Origin: Gemmatimonadota bacterium
Lineage (GTDB): Bacteria; Gemmatimonadota; Gemmatimonadetes; Gemmatimonadales; GWC2-71-9
Assembly: GCA_016720805.1 (NCBI GenBank)
Contig: JADKJZ010000001.1
Coordinates: 372,001 to 436,000, forward strand
Direction of reading: 5' to 3'
Length of the DNA: 64,000 bases
Below the pieces are notes generated by a model. The model did not search any database. It saw only the letters and a list, made by a program, of their open reading frames with translations, and was not told the DNA's origin. This document shows positions 26,024 to 34,631 of this stretch, one piece after another (position 1 is the first letter of the stretch; each line of letters opens with the position of its first letter). Position numbers and translations under genes: made by a program.

Positions 26024-26079
26024 GATCGATGATCGATGATCGATGATCGATCATCGATGGACGATCATCGATCATCGAA
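26024..26079. repeat. Heptamer array GATCGAT with inverted second half
   Basis: Eight 7-bp units: GATCGAT four times (26024-26051), CATCGAT, GGACGAT, CATCGAT, CATCGAA. Read as GATGATC on the left and GATCATC on the right, the halves are inverse complements. It fills the gap between the convergent lipoprotein and response-regulator genes. The response-regulator stop follows the last unit directly. Confidence 0.9.
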
Positions 26080-26775
26080 TCAGTCCGTCTTCACCCGATA
26101 CCCCGTCTTCCGCACCGTCAGGATGTGCACCGGATTGGCGGGGTCCGCTTCGAGCTTCCGGCGCAACTCGAGGATGTGGACGTCGACGGTGCGCGAGACG
26201 ATGTCGGGCTCGTACTGCCACACGGCGTCGAGCAACTCGGCACGGGTGGCCACACGCCCTTCCCGCCGCAGCAGCGCGACCAGCAGGTCGTACTCGCGGG
26301 GGCGCAGCGCGACCGCCTCGCCGTCGCGCAGCACCACGTGCGTCCCGGTGTCGACGCTCACGGTGCCGAACTGCCACCGTTCGCTCGCTGCCCTCGGCTC
26401 GCTGGGGTGCACTGGGCGGCGTCGGAGCATCGCGTTGACCCGGGCCAGCAGTTCTGGCAGCGAGAAGGGCTTGATCACGTAGTCGTCGGCGCCGAGGCGG
26501 AAGCCGCGCAACCGATCGGTTTCCGCGGCGCGAGCCGACAACACCAGCACGGCGACGTCGTGCCCCTCTTCGCGCAGGGTGCGCAGCACGGTGAAGCCAT
26601 CCATGTGCGGCAGCATCAGGTCGAGCAGAATCAACTCGGGATCCCACCGGCGCGCCTGCGACAATCCTTCCAGCCCATTGGTCGCGATCCGAACCTCGTG
26701 CCCGTCATGGGTCAGGTTGAGCCGCAGCCCTTCGGCCAGTCCCGGATTGTCTTCGACCACCAGAATTCTGCGCAT
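26080..26775 (-). CDS. OmpR/PhoB-family response regulator
   Basis: A 231-residue two-component regulator. The receiver domain has D9, the phospho-acceptor D52 in LLDLMLPHMDG, and the lysine in VIKPFSLPEL near 102. The C-terminal winged helix (ALRPREYDLLVALLRREGRV, RTVDVHILELRRKL, RKTGYRV) is the OmpR/PhoB type. I use the ATG at 26775, seven bases after AGGAG; an ATG at 26781 is also possible. It overlaps the end of the histidine kinase gene, its cognate partner. Target genes are unknown; the DoxX gene in front belongs to the same transcript. Confidence 0.93.
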   Translation of the reverse strand: MRRILVVEDNPGLAEGLRLNLTHDGHEVRIATNGLEGLSQARRWDPELILLDLMLPHMDGFTVLRTLREEGHDVAVLVLSARAAETDRLRGFRLGADDYVIKPFSLPELLARVNAMLRRRPVHPSEPRAASERWQFGTVSVDTGTHVVLRDGEAVALRPREYDLLVALLRREGRVATRAELLDAVWQYEPDIVSRTVDVHILELRRKLEADPANPVHILTVRKTGYRVKTD

Positions 26776-26777
26776 CG

Positions 26778-28388
26778 TCATTCTCCTGCTATCAGGGGGA
26801 GCGTGACCCGGAAGCACGCACCGTGTGGAGCAACCTCCTCGATCTGGACCGAGCCGTGGTGCAGCAGGACCAGTTGGCGGACGACGGCGAGCCCGATGCC
26901 GCTGCCGCTCCCCTCGCCGCGTTCGAAGGGCTCCCAGATCCGCTCCCGGTCCTGCGGCGGGATGCCGGGCCCCTGATCCGCCACGGCGAATTCGAGCACG
27001 GTTGTGTCATGCCGGGAGCTGACGTGGACGGTGCCGCCGCTGCCGCCGTGTCGGATCGCGTTGTCGAGCAGATTGATCAGGATGCGGCGCACCGCGTCCC
27101 CGTCGAGCGTTGCCATCGGCCCCGGCGTGATGGTCGTCTCGAGGACGATCCGATGCGCGCGGGCGAGGGGCTCGAAGAGCGCGGCGACTTCCCGCACCAG
27201 GCGGTCGACATCCTCCGGGCGCGGCGAGAGGCGGTGCGCCGGGCGCCCCACGCGCGACAGCGCGAGCACGTTCTCGACCATCTGCCCCAGGTGACGGGTC
27301 TCGCGCACGATCGTGTCAAGCGCGCCGCGTTGGGCTGCCTCGCCGCCCGCTCGCTCCAGGAGCAGGGTCTCGGCGAACAGCTGGATGTTGGCCAGCGGCG
27401 TGCGCAGCTCGTGCGACATGCTCGAAGTGAATTCCTCGCGCAGTCGGCTGAGCGCGACGGCGCGCCAGGCCGTGACCGCGGCGGCGCTCACCAGGAGCAG
27501 GGCCAGCGCAACGGCCATGGCGACGCGCGCGCCGGGCAGCGGTGGATACCCGCCCGGCATCAGCACCGGCACGGCGCTCGGCAGAATGGCGTAGGTGATG
27601 CGCGCCATCAGCGGTCCGAGCACCATCCGGTCACTCTTCCAATCCCCGTTGGCCACATTGCCCGACTCGAGCAGCACCTCGCCGTGATCCCCGAACACCC
27701 GGACCGCGATCGGCTGCGAGTTGCTGTCGGTCGGCGCCATCTGCAGCGAATCGCGCAGCCGCATGAAGGCGTTCAGTGTCGGGGTGATTGGCAGGCGGAG
27801 CACCTTCTCGCGAAAGCGGGTGAGCGGGATCTCGAGACCGACCCAGCGCTTGCCGCCACGCTCGCGTTCGACAAAGGCAATCGACGTATCCGCGCCGCGC
27901 GCGATGACGGTGCCGAAATACGTGGCATCCTTGGCGCGCGGCTTGCCGAGGCGGGTGCGCAGGGAGGTGGCGAGGATCGCATCGGCGGTGTCACCCGCGG
28001 AGGTGGCGATCGCCGAGACGCTGTCGAAGACGAAGTAACGATGCGGGGCCAGTTCGAGCACGTAGGGCGAGAACGCCTCGGCGCCGGTCAGCGTGGCGAT
28101 CGAGTCCGAGGTCAGTTGTCCCTTCGCCACCAGGGCCCGTTGCGCGCCGCGCAGCAGCGTGCGCAGATCGATGAAGGTCCGGCTCTGGACACTGCCCGCA
28201 TAGGAATCGGCGAGGTAGGCGGCGTGGTCGCGGAGGGTCTCATCGGCGGTGGCGCGGTGGCGCATCATCGTCGTCCAGAGGAACCACGCCCCCCAGCCGA
28301 CGATCAGGACGGCCAGCAACGAGGCGCCGCCGACCAGAAATTCAGGACGGCGGCGCCAGTCGCGGAGCGAGCGGGGAGGGAAAGGCAT
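26778..28388 (-). CDS. Sensor histidine kinase
   Basis: A 536-residue membrane sensor. The first transmembrane helix is at about 20-40 and a second (VAMAVALALLLVSAAAVTA) at about 290-310, enclosing a periplasmic domain of about 250 residues. The dimerisation domain has SMSHELRTPLANIQLF near 322 with the phospho-histidine. The ATPase domain has LINLLDNAIRHGG, DQGPGIPP and GSGIGLAVV. The ATG at 28388 (MPFPPRSLRDW) is preferred to the GTG-type start at 28436. It lies downstream of the DoxX gene and overlaps the response-regulator gene. Confidence 0.92.
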   Translation of the reverse strand: MPFPPRSLRDWRRRPEFLVGGASLLAVLIVGWGAWFLWTTMMRHRATADETLRDHAAYLADSYAGSVQSRTFIDLRTLLRGAQRALVAKGQLTSDSIATLTGAEAFSPYVLELAPHRYFVFDSVSAIATSAGDTADAILATSLRTRLGKPRAKDATYFGTVIARGADTSIAFVERERGGKRWVGLEIPLTRFREKVLRLPITPTLNAFMRLRDSLQMAPTDSNSQPIAVRVFGDHGEVLLESGNVANGDWKSDRMVLGPLMARITYAILPSAVPVLMPGGYPPLPGARVAMAVALALLLVSAAAVTAWRAVALSRLREEFTSSMSHELRTPLANIQLFAETLLLERAGGEAAQRGALDTIVRETRHLGQMVENVLALSRVGRPAHRLSPRPEDVDRLVREVAALFEPLARAHRIVLETTITPGPMATLDGDAVRRILINLLDNAIRHGGSGGTVHVSSRHDTTVLEFAVADQGPGIPPQDRERIWEPFERGEGSGSGIGLAVVRQLVLLHHGSVQIEEVAPHGACFRVTLPLIAGE

Positions 28389-28466
28389 CGCGTCAAAGGT
28401 ACTGCCCCTGGCCGTTCCCCGGGGTCGGCCTGACAAGGCTCTGACCGGCCTCCGGGGCGGGTGGGG

Positions 28467-28856
28467 TCACGCGGTGTCGTGGCGTGGCGGAGCCTCGGCG
28501 GCGACGGCGAGGAGGACCGCGATCAACAGCACGCTGTACTCCATGCCGTTGCGCCCCCCACCCACGACGAACCACCCTTCCGTCGCGTGAATCAGGACGA
28601 TGCCGATCAAGAGTTCCGCCACGAAGAGCAGTGAGACCACGCGTCGTCGCCAGCCGAACCAGAGGGCCACGGCCCCGGCGAGTTCGGCGCCGGTGATCGC
28701 GGCGGCCAGCAGCTCACCCGCGGGGAGGTGGAGCGAGGTCAGCCAGCTGCCGAAGCCGCGCACGCGCTCGGGCAACGCTGCGCGGTAGGCACCGTGCACT
28801 GCCATGAGACAGGCCACCACTCGGCGCAGCATGGCCAGCACCGTCGTGGCAGGCAT
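28467..28856 (-). CDS. DoxX-like membrane protein
   Basis: A 129-residue integral membrane protein with four hydrophobic helices and the DoxX-type block AGELLAAAITGAELAGAVAL. DoxX proteins are small membrane components of unknown or varied function, often tied to quinone or redox stress. The ATG at 28856, with GGAG upstream, is chosen; a longer frame to 28952 adds a basic tail. The block IHATEGWFVVGGGRNGMEYS is typical of the family. Same strand as, and 78 bp upstream of, the two-component genes. Confidence 0.72.
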   Translation of the reverse strand: MPATTVLAMLRRVVACLMAVHGAYRAALPERVRGFGSWLTSLHLPAGELLAAAITGAELAGAVALWFGWRRRVVSLLFVAELLIGIVLIHATEGWFVVGGGRNGMEYSVLLIAVLLAVAAEAPPRHDTA

Positions 28857-29163
28857 GGAGACTCCGGTTGGAAAGGGGGCATTGCTGCTGCGGCGATGAC
28901 GCCGCCCGCTGAGGGCGGCGTCCGGCCGCCGGAACCACCGAAGGAGCGGCAACCCCTGGGGAGTGGAACCGACGACCGGAATTCATGCACGCACATGGAG
29001 GTCAGGCTGCGTGGCCCTCACCTCCGCAATCACAATCGCTCCGCGGAGGAATCGGGAACAGGGGGGTCGTGTAAGGGGACGGTATGCAACTGGTTCGGGC
29101 ACCGCTGACGTCCTGCTGACGTGAGGCCCGCGCGCTCAACGCGCCGCGGCGTTTGCTTGTCGC
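28857..29163. other. 307-bp divergent intergenic region
   Basis: It separates the DoxX operon from the propeller gene on the plus strand. GCCGCCC-GCTGA-GGGCGGC (about 28901-28919) can form a hairpin. I see no convincing -35/-10 pair and no coding sequence in either direction. Two TGACGT boxes lie near 29107-29122 in TGACGTCCTGCTGACGT. Confidence 0.5.
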
Positions 29164-30444
29164 ATGCGATCAATCCTTGCCCTCCTCCTGGTGTTCACGG
29201 CGGTGCATGCCGCTCCCGCCCAACGGTCCGATTCCGCGGCGACGGCGCGTCGACTCATGCGCGGCGCGGCGTCCGTGCTGCAACGCGGCGACACGACGGC
29301 CGCCGCCGATTCCGTGCTCGCCGCCGCACGCGCGTGGCCGGCGCAGAGCAGTTACTGGCTCGCCGCCGCGCGCTGGAATGCCCTGGCACATCGTCCGGGC
29401 GCGGCACTTGATGCGCTGTCCACGCTTGCCGCCATGGGTGCGGGGTGGCAACGCGATGATCCGCGCCTGGCGCCGCTTGCGGGCGAGGCGCGCTTCGCGG
29501 CGTTGCAGCCACCATCGGCGGAGGTGCGGAGCCGTGTGGTGGCCACGCTGCCGGACCCCGATTTCCATCCGGAAGGTGTGGCGTTTGACGCGCGCACGCA
29601 GCGGCTCTTCGTCGGCAGCGTGCACCGCGGAAGCGTCGTGATGATCGACCCGGACGGTGCGGTCTCCACGTTCGTGCCGCCCGGCACCGCCGGCCTGCGC
29701 GCCGTCTTCGGCGTGCTGGCAGACACCGCGCGCGGCCTGCTCTTCGTCAGCAGCGCCGATGTGCCCGAGCGTGACGGTGGCCTCGCGTCACCGCGCGCCG
29801 CATCGAGTATCCTCGCCTTCTCGCTCACCAGCGGCGCGTTCGCTCGGCAGTGGAGCTTCCCGGAGGACGGACACCAGCATCTCATCGGCGAATTGGTGCT
29901 GTCACCCGACGGCAGCGTGTGGGGCACCGACAGCGAGCACCCGATGATCTACCGCGTGCCGATGACGGCTGATGCCGATCGACTCGAGCGGATGCCGTTC
30001 GCGCATCGGGACTGGGTGTCGTTGCAGGGGCTGGCCTTCAGCGAGGACGGCCGCCAGGCCTGGGTCGCCGACTGGACCACCGGCCTCTATCACCTCGACA
30101 TCGTGCGCGGCGTGGTCTCTCCCGTTGCCGCTCCGGCCGGCGGTACTCTCCTCGGGATTGACGGGCTGTACCGAGACGGCCCTGGGCGGTTGATCGGCAT
30201 CCAGAACGGCATCATGCCGCACCGGATTGTCGCCCTGGTGCTGGAGGCCGGAGGGACGGCGGTGCGTGCGCTGCGGCCGCTCGACCATCCGCCGGGGGAG
30301 GGGGAGCCGACGCTCGGCGTGCTCACACCGGAGGGGCTCCTCTTCGTGTCGGGCTCCCTCTGGCCGTTCTACAACGGGGCAGGGCACCTCGGTCCCGCCG
30401 AGGGGCGGCCACGGGGCGAAATCCGACGGATTTCCTGGCAGTAA
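29164..30444 (+). CDS. Exported TPR and beta-propeller protein (SMP-30/NHL-like)
   Basis: A 426-residue exported protein. The signal peptide ILALLLVFTAVHAAPA ends near residue 20. A TPR-like helical stretch follows (about 20-115), then a beta-propeller with blades such as LPDPDFHPEGVAFDARTQRL, LFVGSVHRGSVVMIDPDGAV and LQGLAFSEDGRQAWVADW. The propeller resembles gluconolactonase/SMP-30 and NHL proteins, which can bind metal or sugar, but no catalytic set can be confirmed. It ends 63 bp before the sugar-nucleotide operon and is a plausible envelope protein. Confidence 0.72.
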   Translation: MRSILALLLVFTAVHAAPAQRSDSAATARRLMRGAASVLQRGDTTAAADSVLAAARAWPAQSSYWLAAARWNALAHRPGAALDALSTLAAMGAGWQRDDPRLAPLAGEARFAALQPPSAEVRSRVVATLPDPDFHPEGVAFDARTQRLFVGSVHRGSVVMIDPDGAVSTFVPPGTAGLRAVFGVLADTARGLLFVSSADVPERDGGLASPRAASSILAFSLTSGAFARQWSFPEDGHQHLIGELVLSPDGSVWGTDSEHPMIYRVPMTADADRLERMPFAHRDWVSLQGLAFSEDGRQAWVADWTTGLYHLDIVRGVVSPVAAPAGGTLLGIDGLYRDGPGRLIGIQNGIMPHRIVALVLEAGGTAVRALRPLDHPPGEGEPTLGVLTPEGLLFVSGSLWPFYNGAGHLGPAEGRPRGEIRRISWQ

Positions 30445-30507
30445 GTCCGGCACGCCACCGGCATGGTCTGCACTATCTTTCGGCTCCTTCGTGAAGGGAG
30501 CCGGGAG

Positions 30508-31098
30508 ATGGCAGATTTCTTCGTCCACGAGTCCTCGTACGTGGACGCCGGGGCGGTAATCGGAAGCGGGACCAAGATCTGGCATTTCTGCCATGTCATG
30601 GGCGGGGCGGTCATCGGGGAGCGCTGCTCCCTGGGGCAGAACGTGGTGGTCATGCCGGGGACCCGGATCGGCCACAACGTCAAGATCCAGAACAATGTCT
30701 CGATCTACGAAGGCGTGGAGCTCGAAGACGACGTCTTCTGCGGCCCCTCCTGCGTCTTCACGAACGTGATCAATCCCCGCAGTCACGTCTCCCGGAAGGA
30801 GGAGTACCGGCGCACCCTGGTGCGGCGGGGCGCCTCGATTGGGGCCAACGCGACCATCGTCTGTGGGGCAACCCTCGGCGAATACGCATTTATTGGCGCC
30901 GGGGCCGTCGTGACGGGCATGGTCCCGGATTATGCCCTGATGGTTGGGGTCCCGGCCCGGCGGATCGGATGGATGTGCCAGTGCGGGGAGCGGTTGGCGC
31001 TGGACGCAGGGCACGCGACGTGCAAGGCCTGCGGTTCGAGCTATCAGGAAGACGGCGACCGGCTGCGGCCGATTGTCCCGCCCGTGGCGCCGGGCTAA
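30508..31098 (+). CDS. Sugar-nucleotide N-acetyltransferase (WbpD/WlbB type)
   Basis: A 196-residue left-handed beta-helix acyltransferase. Hexapeptide repeats run throughout (GAVIGSGTKIWHFCHVMGG, VIGERCSLGQNVVVMPG, IGANATIVCGATLGEYAFIG). The block INPRSHVSRKEEYRRTLVRR is typical of UDP-2-acetamido-3-amino-2,3-dideoxy-glucuronate N-acetyltransferases. The C-terminus has a zinc-ribbon-like pair, CQCG and CKACG. I chose the ATG at 30508, immediately after GGGAG. With the aminotransferase, oxidoreductase and dehydrogenase downstream it would finish a diacetamido uronic acid such as UDP-ManNAc3NAcA or UDP-GlcNAc3NAcA. Confidence 0.86.
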   Translation: MADFFVHESSYVDAGAVIGSGTKIWHFCHVMGGAVIGERCSLGQNVVVMPGTRIGHNVKIQNNVSIYEGVELEDDVFCGPSCVFTNVINPRSHVSRKEEYRRTLVRRGASIGANATIVCGATLGEYAFIGAGAVVTGMVPDYALMVGVPARRIGWMCQCGERLALDAGHATCKACGSSYQEDGDRLRPIVPPVAPG

Positions 31099-31143
31099 CT
31101 TCCTTTCCTGTTGTCACTTACGCCACTTTGACGCGAGTCAGCG

Positions 31144-32259
31144 ATGCCTGTTCCCATGCTCGACCTGGTTGCCCAGCACCGAATCATCGGCAAAGAGGTC
31201 CAAGCGGCTGTCCAATCGGTCATTGATCGTCAAGCATTCATCATGGGGCCCGAGATCCCGGCCCTTGAGCAGGCCATTGCCACCCTGACCGGGGTGCGCC
31301 GCGGTATCGGCTGCGCCAGCGGCACCGACGCCCTCCTCCTCCCGATCCGCGCGCTGGACCTGACGCCGGGCGACGAAGTGATCGCGCCCGCCTTCACCTT
31401 CTTTGCGACGGCCGGGGCAATCCACAATGCCGGCGGCGTGCCGGTCTTTGCCGACATTGATCCGGTGACGTTCAACGTCACCCCGGAAGCGATCGAGGCC
31501 GCCATCACCCCGCGCACCCGCGCGATCGTCGTGGTGCACCTCTTCGGCCAGATGGCGCCGATGGAGCGCATCGTCCCGATCGCCGCCAAGCATGGCCTCG
31601 CGATCATCGAGGACGGCGCGCAAACCATCGGCGCGCGCCGCCTGGTGGACGGCCAGTGGAAGCATCCCGGCCAGCTCGGCACGGTGGCGACCCTCTCCTT
31701 CTTCCCGACCAAGAACCTCGGGGCGTGGGGCGACGGCGGCATGATGCTGACGAACGACGAGGCGCTCGGTGAGCGGCTCGCCCGGCTCCGGCTGCACGGC
31801 GGGGCCAAGCAGTACCACCACGACGAGATCGGCTACAACTCGCGCCTCGATTCGCTTCAGGCGGCGGTGTTGCTCGCCAAGCTGCCGCACCTGGCCACCT
31901 GGAATGCGCAGCGCCAGGCACACGCGGCGCACTACGATGCTGCGTTCACCGGACTCGCCGGCGTCTGTCCGCCACGCACCGATCCGGCGAACGAGCACAT
32001 CTGGCACCAGTACACCATTCGCGCCGAGCGGCGCGATGCCCTGATGGCGCACCTCAAGTCGCGCGGCATCGGCTGCGCCGTGTACTACCCGCTGCCGCTC
32101 CATCTGCAGCCCTGCTTCGCGCACCTCGGCTACATGCGCGGTTCGCTGCCGGTGACCGAGGCGGCGATGGACTCGGTCCTCTCGCTGCCGATCTTCGCGG
32201 AACTGACGCCGGCCCAGCTCGACGAGGTGGTCGGCGGCATCACGGAGTTCTACGCGTGA
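31144..32259 (+). CDS. DegT/DnrJ/EryC1/StrS aminotransferase (WbpE type)
   Basis: PLP-dependent transfer of an amino group to a 3-keto sugar nucleotide. It is 371 residues. The PLP lysine is in FFPTKNLGAWGDGGM near residue 190. The N-terminal ASGTDALLLPIRALDLTPGD and EVIAPAFTFFATA blocks bind cofactor, and EDGAQTIGA is the conserved acidic loop. Its product would be acetylated by the upstream enzyme. Its stop overlaps the GTG of the next gene. Confidence 0.9.
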   Translation: MPVPMLDLVAQHRIIGKEVQAAVQSVIDRQAFIMGPEIPALEQAIATLTGVRRGIGCASGTDALLLPIRALDLTPGDEVIAPAFTFFATAGAIHNAGGVPVFADIDPVTFNVTPEAIEAAITPRTRAIVVVHLFGQMAPMERIVPIAAKHGLAIIEDGAQTIGARRLVDGQWKHPGQLGTVATLSFFPTKNLGAWGDGGMMLTNDEALGERLARLRLHGGAKQYHHDEIGYNSRLDSLQAAVLLAKLPHLATWNAQRQAHAAHYDAAFTGLAGVCPPRTDPANEHIWHQYTIRAERRDALMAHLKSRGIGCAVYYPLPLHLQPCFAHLGYMRGSLPVTEAAMDSVLSLPIFAELTPAQLDEVVGGITEFYA

Positions 32260-33338
32260 GTCTCGGCACCCGACCGGCCTTCGTCTCCGCCGACCCGATC
32301 CTCGGGCGGAAGATCCGCGTGGCCCTGGTCGGCTGCGGCCGCATCTCGGCGAATCATTTCGAGGCCTTCGAGGCGCACGCCGCGGAGTGTGAGGTCGTCG
32401 CGGTCTGCGATTCAGAACCGGAAGCGCTCGCCAGGGCGGTCGCACGGACCGGCGCCCGCGGCTTCACCCATCTCGACGCGCTGCTCGCCGGCAGTGATGC
32501 CGACGTGGTCGTGCTGGCCACGCCGAGCGGCCTCCACGCGGCACAGGCAATCGCCTGCGCCGAGGCCGGGCGGCATGTCGTGACCGAGAAGCCGATGGCG
32601 ACGCGCTGGCAGGACGGCAAGGCGATGGTCACGGCCTGCGACCGTGCCGACGTACACCTCTTCGTCGTCAAGCAGAACCGTCGCAACGCCACCGTGCAGG
32701 CGGTGAAGCGCGCGGTCGAGGCCGGCCGTTTCGGGCGGATCTACATGGTCTCGGTCAACGTCTTCTGGCAGCGGCCGCAATCGTACTACGACTCGGCGGC
32801 GTGGCGCGGCACCTGGGAGTTCGACGGCGGCGCGTTCATGAACCAGGCCAGTCACTACGTCGACCTGCTCGACTGGCTCATCGGCCCCGTCGAGAGCGTG
32901 CAGGCGTACACCGCCACGCTGGCCCGCACCATCGAGGTCGAGGACTCCGGCGTCCTGGCGATCCGCTGGCGCAATGGGGCGCTCGGCACGATGGCGGTCA
33001 CGATGCTGACCCATCCGAAGAACTTCGAGGGATCAATCACCATCCTCGGCGAGCATGGCACCGTGCGCCTCGGTGGCGTCGCGGTGAACCAGATCGACCA
33101 TTGGGAATTTGCCGAGCCGCATCCTGACGACAGCAAGATCACCGAGGCGAGCTACGCCACGACGTCGGTGTACGGCCACGGCCACAAGGGATATTACGAG
33201 AACGTCTTCGCGACGCTGCGCGGCAAGGCCCACGCCGATACCGACGGCCGCGAAGGGCTGCATTCGCTGGAGTTGTTGATTGCCACCTATCTCGCGGCCC
33301 GTGATGGCCGGCGAGTCGCCCTGCCTCTGGAGTACTGA
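32256..33338 (+). CDS. Gfo/Idh/MocA-family sugar oxidoreductase (WbpB type)
   Basis: NAD(P)-dependent dehydrogenase, 360 residues, that probably oxidises C3 of a UDP-HexNAc uronic acid so that the aminotransferase can act. The Rossmann part has VALVGCGRISANHFEAF, and the catalytic block EKPMATRWQDG follows. The GTG at 32256 overlaps the stop of the aminotransferase gene. A run of about 15 residues precedes the Rossmann fold, longer than usual. In the Wbp pathway WbpB acts with WbpE in a coupled fashion, which fits the tight spacing. Confidence 0.86.
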   Translation: MSLGTRPAFVSADPILGRKIRVALVGCGRISANHFEAFEAHAAECEVVAVCDSEPEALARAVARTGARGFTHLDALLAGSDADVVVLATPSGLHAAQAIACAEAGRHVVTEKPMATRWQDGKAMVTACDRADVHLFVVKQNRRNATVQAVKRAVEAGRFGRIYMVSVNVFWQRPQSYYDSAAWRGTWEFDGGAFMNQASHYVDLLDWLIGPVESVQAYTATLARTIEVEDSGVLAIRWRNGALGTMAVTMLTHPKNFEGSITILGEHGTVRLGGVAVNQIDHWEFAEPHPDDSKITEASYATTSVYGHGHKGYYENVFATLRGKAHADTDGREGLHSLELLIATYLAARDGRRVALPLEY

Positions 33339-33341
33339 CCG

Positions 33342-34631
33342 ATGTCGCTTGCGAACGATCTCATTGCCCGCGCGGCCTCCCGCGACCTCACCTTCGGCAT
33401 CGTCGGGTGCGGCTACGTCGGCCTCCCGCTCGCCGTCGAGCTCGGCCGTGCCGGCTTCAAGGTCATCGGCTACGATATCTCGGAAAAGGTGTGCGACGCC
33501 CTCAATGCGGGGAAGTCGCACATCAAGGACATCACCGATGCCGACGTCGCCGAGCTCCGCAAGGACGGCCGCTTCCACGCGACCACCGACGCCTCGGAGC
33601 TCGGCCTCGCCGACGCGATCTCGATCTGCGTTCCGACGCCCCTCTCCAAGTACAAGGACCCCGACGTTTCCTTCATCGTTGCTGCCACCGAGTCGATCAA
33701 GGCGACGCTTCGGCGCGGCCAGGTGATCATCCTCGAGAGCACCACCTATCCGGGCACCACCCGCGAGATCATGCTGCCGGCGCTCGAGAGCACCGGGCTC
33801 AAGGTCGGCGAGGACTTCTTCCTCGCCTTCTCGCCCGAGCGCGTCGATCCGGGCAATCCGACCTACGGCACCCGCAACACGCCGAAGGTCGTCGGCGGCA
33901 TCACGCGCGACTGTCATCGCGTCGCCTGCGCCTGTTACGCCCCGGCCGTCGACACGCTCGTCCCGGTCAGCACCACCGAGGCGGCCGAGCTGGTCAAGCT
34001 GCTGGAGAACACCTTCCGCAGCGTCAACATCGGCCTCGTCAACGAGATGGCGATCGTCTGCGACAAGCTCGGCGTCGACGTCTGGGAAGTGATCGATGCG
34101 GCGGCGACGAAGCCATTCGGCTTCATGAAGTTCACGCCGGGGCCTGGTCTTGGCGGGCACTGCATCCCGATCGACCCGCACTACCTCGCCTGGAAGATGC
34201 GCGGCCTCAACTACAAGACCCGCTTCATCGACCTCGCCGGCGAGCTCAACAGCGAGATGCCGCTCTTCTGGGTGCGCAAGACGATGGAAGAGCTCAACGG
34301 CCACAGCAAGGCGATCAAGGGTGCCAAGGTCCTGGTGCTCGGCGTGGCCTACAAGAAGGACATCGACGACCTCCGCGAGTCGCCGGCACTCGACATTCTC
34401 GGCCTGCTGCACCAGTACGGCGCCGACGTGAGCTACCACGATCCGTATGTCGCCGGCTTCTCCGAAGCCGGGCACGACTACAAGTCGGTGCCGCTCACCC
34501 CGGCCGCCGTGGCCGCTGCGGACGTGGTGCTCGTCGTGACCGACCACACCTCGATCGACTGGAAGATGGTCAAGCAGAACGCGCGGCTCGCTGTCGACAC
34601 CCGCCACGTGCTGGCGAAGATCGACGCATGA
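33342..34631 (+). CDS. UDP-N-acetylglucosamine 6-dehydrogenase-type enzyme (WbpA type)
   Basis: NAD-dependent four-electron oxidation of a UDP-HexNAc to the uronic acid, the first step of the pathway. It is 429 residues. The N-terminal Rossmann domain has GIVGCGYVGLPLAVELGRAG, followed by SICVPTPLSKYKDPDVSFI. The middle has PGPGLGGHCIPIDPHYLAWK where the cysteine acts in catalysis, and the C-terminal part has VLGVAYKKDIDDLRESPA. The LGGHCIPIDP block is the WbpA/WecC-like type rather than the UDP-glucose type. It starts 3 bp after the oxidoreductase gene. Confidence 0.9.
   Translation: MSLANDLIARAASRDLTFGIVGCGYVGLPLAVELGRAGFKVIGYDISEKVCDALNAGKSHIKDITDADVAELRKDGRFHATTDASELGLADAISICVPTPLSKYKDPDVSFIVAATESIKATLRRGQVIILESTTYPGTTREIMLPALESTGLKVGEDFFLAFSPERVDPGNPTYGTRNTPKVVGGITRDCHRVACACYAPAVDTLVPVSTTEAAELVKLLENTFRSVNIGLVNEMAIVCDKLGVDVWEVIDAAATKPFGFMKFTPGPGLGGHCIPIDPHYLAWKMRGLNYKTRFIDLAGELNSEMPLFWVRKTMEELNGHSKAIKGAKVLVLGVAYKKDIDDLRESPALDILGLLHQYGADVSYHDPYVAGFSEAGHDYKSVPLTPAAVAAADVVLVVTDHTSIDWKMVKQNARLAVDTRHVLAKIDA

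Noticed and set aside
33407..34627. Open frame upstream of ugd in the same frame, suggesting a fusion protein
   Set aside because: It overlaps the WbpA-like gene in another frame and its translation is arginine-rich without motifs. ugd starts at 34628 with ATGA.
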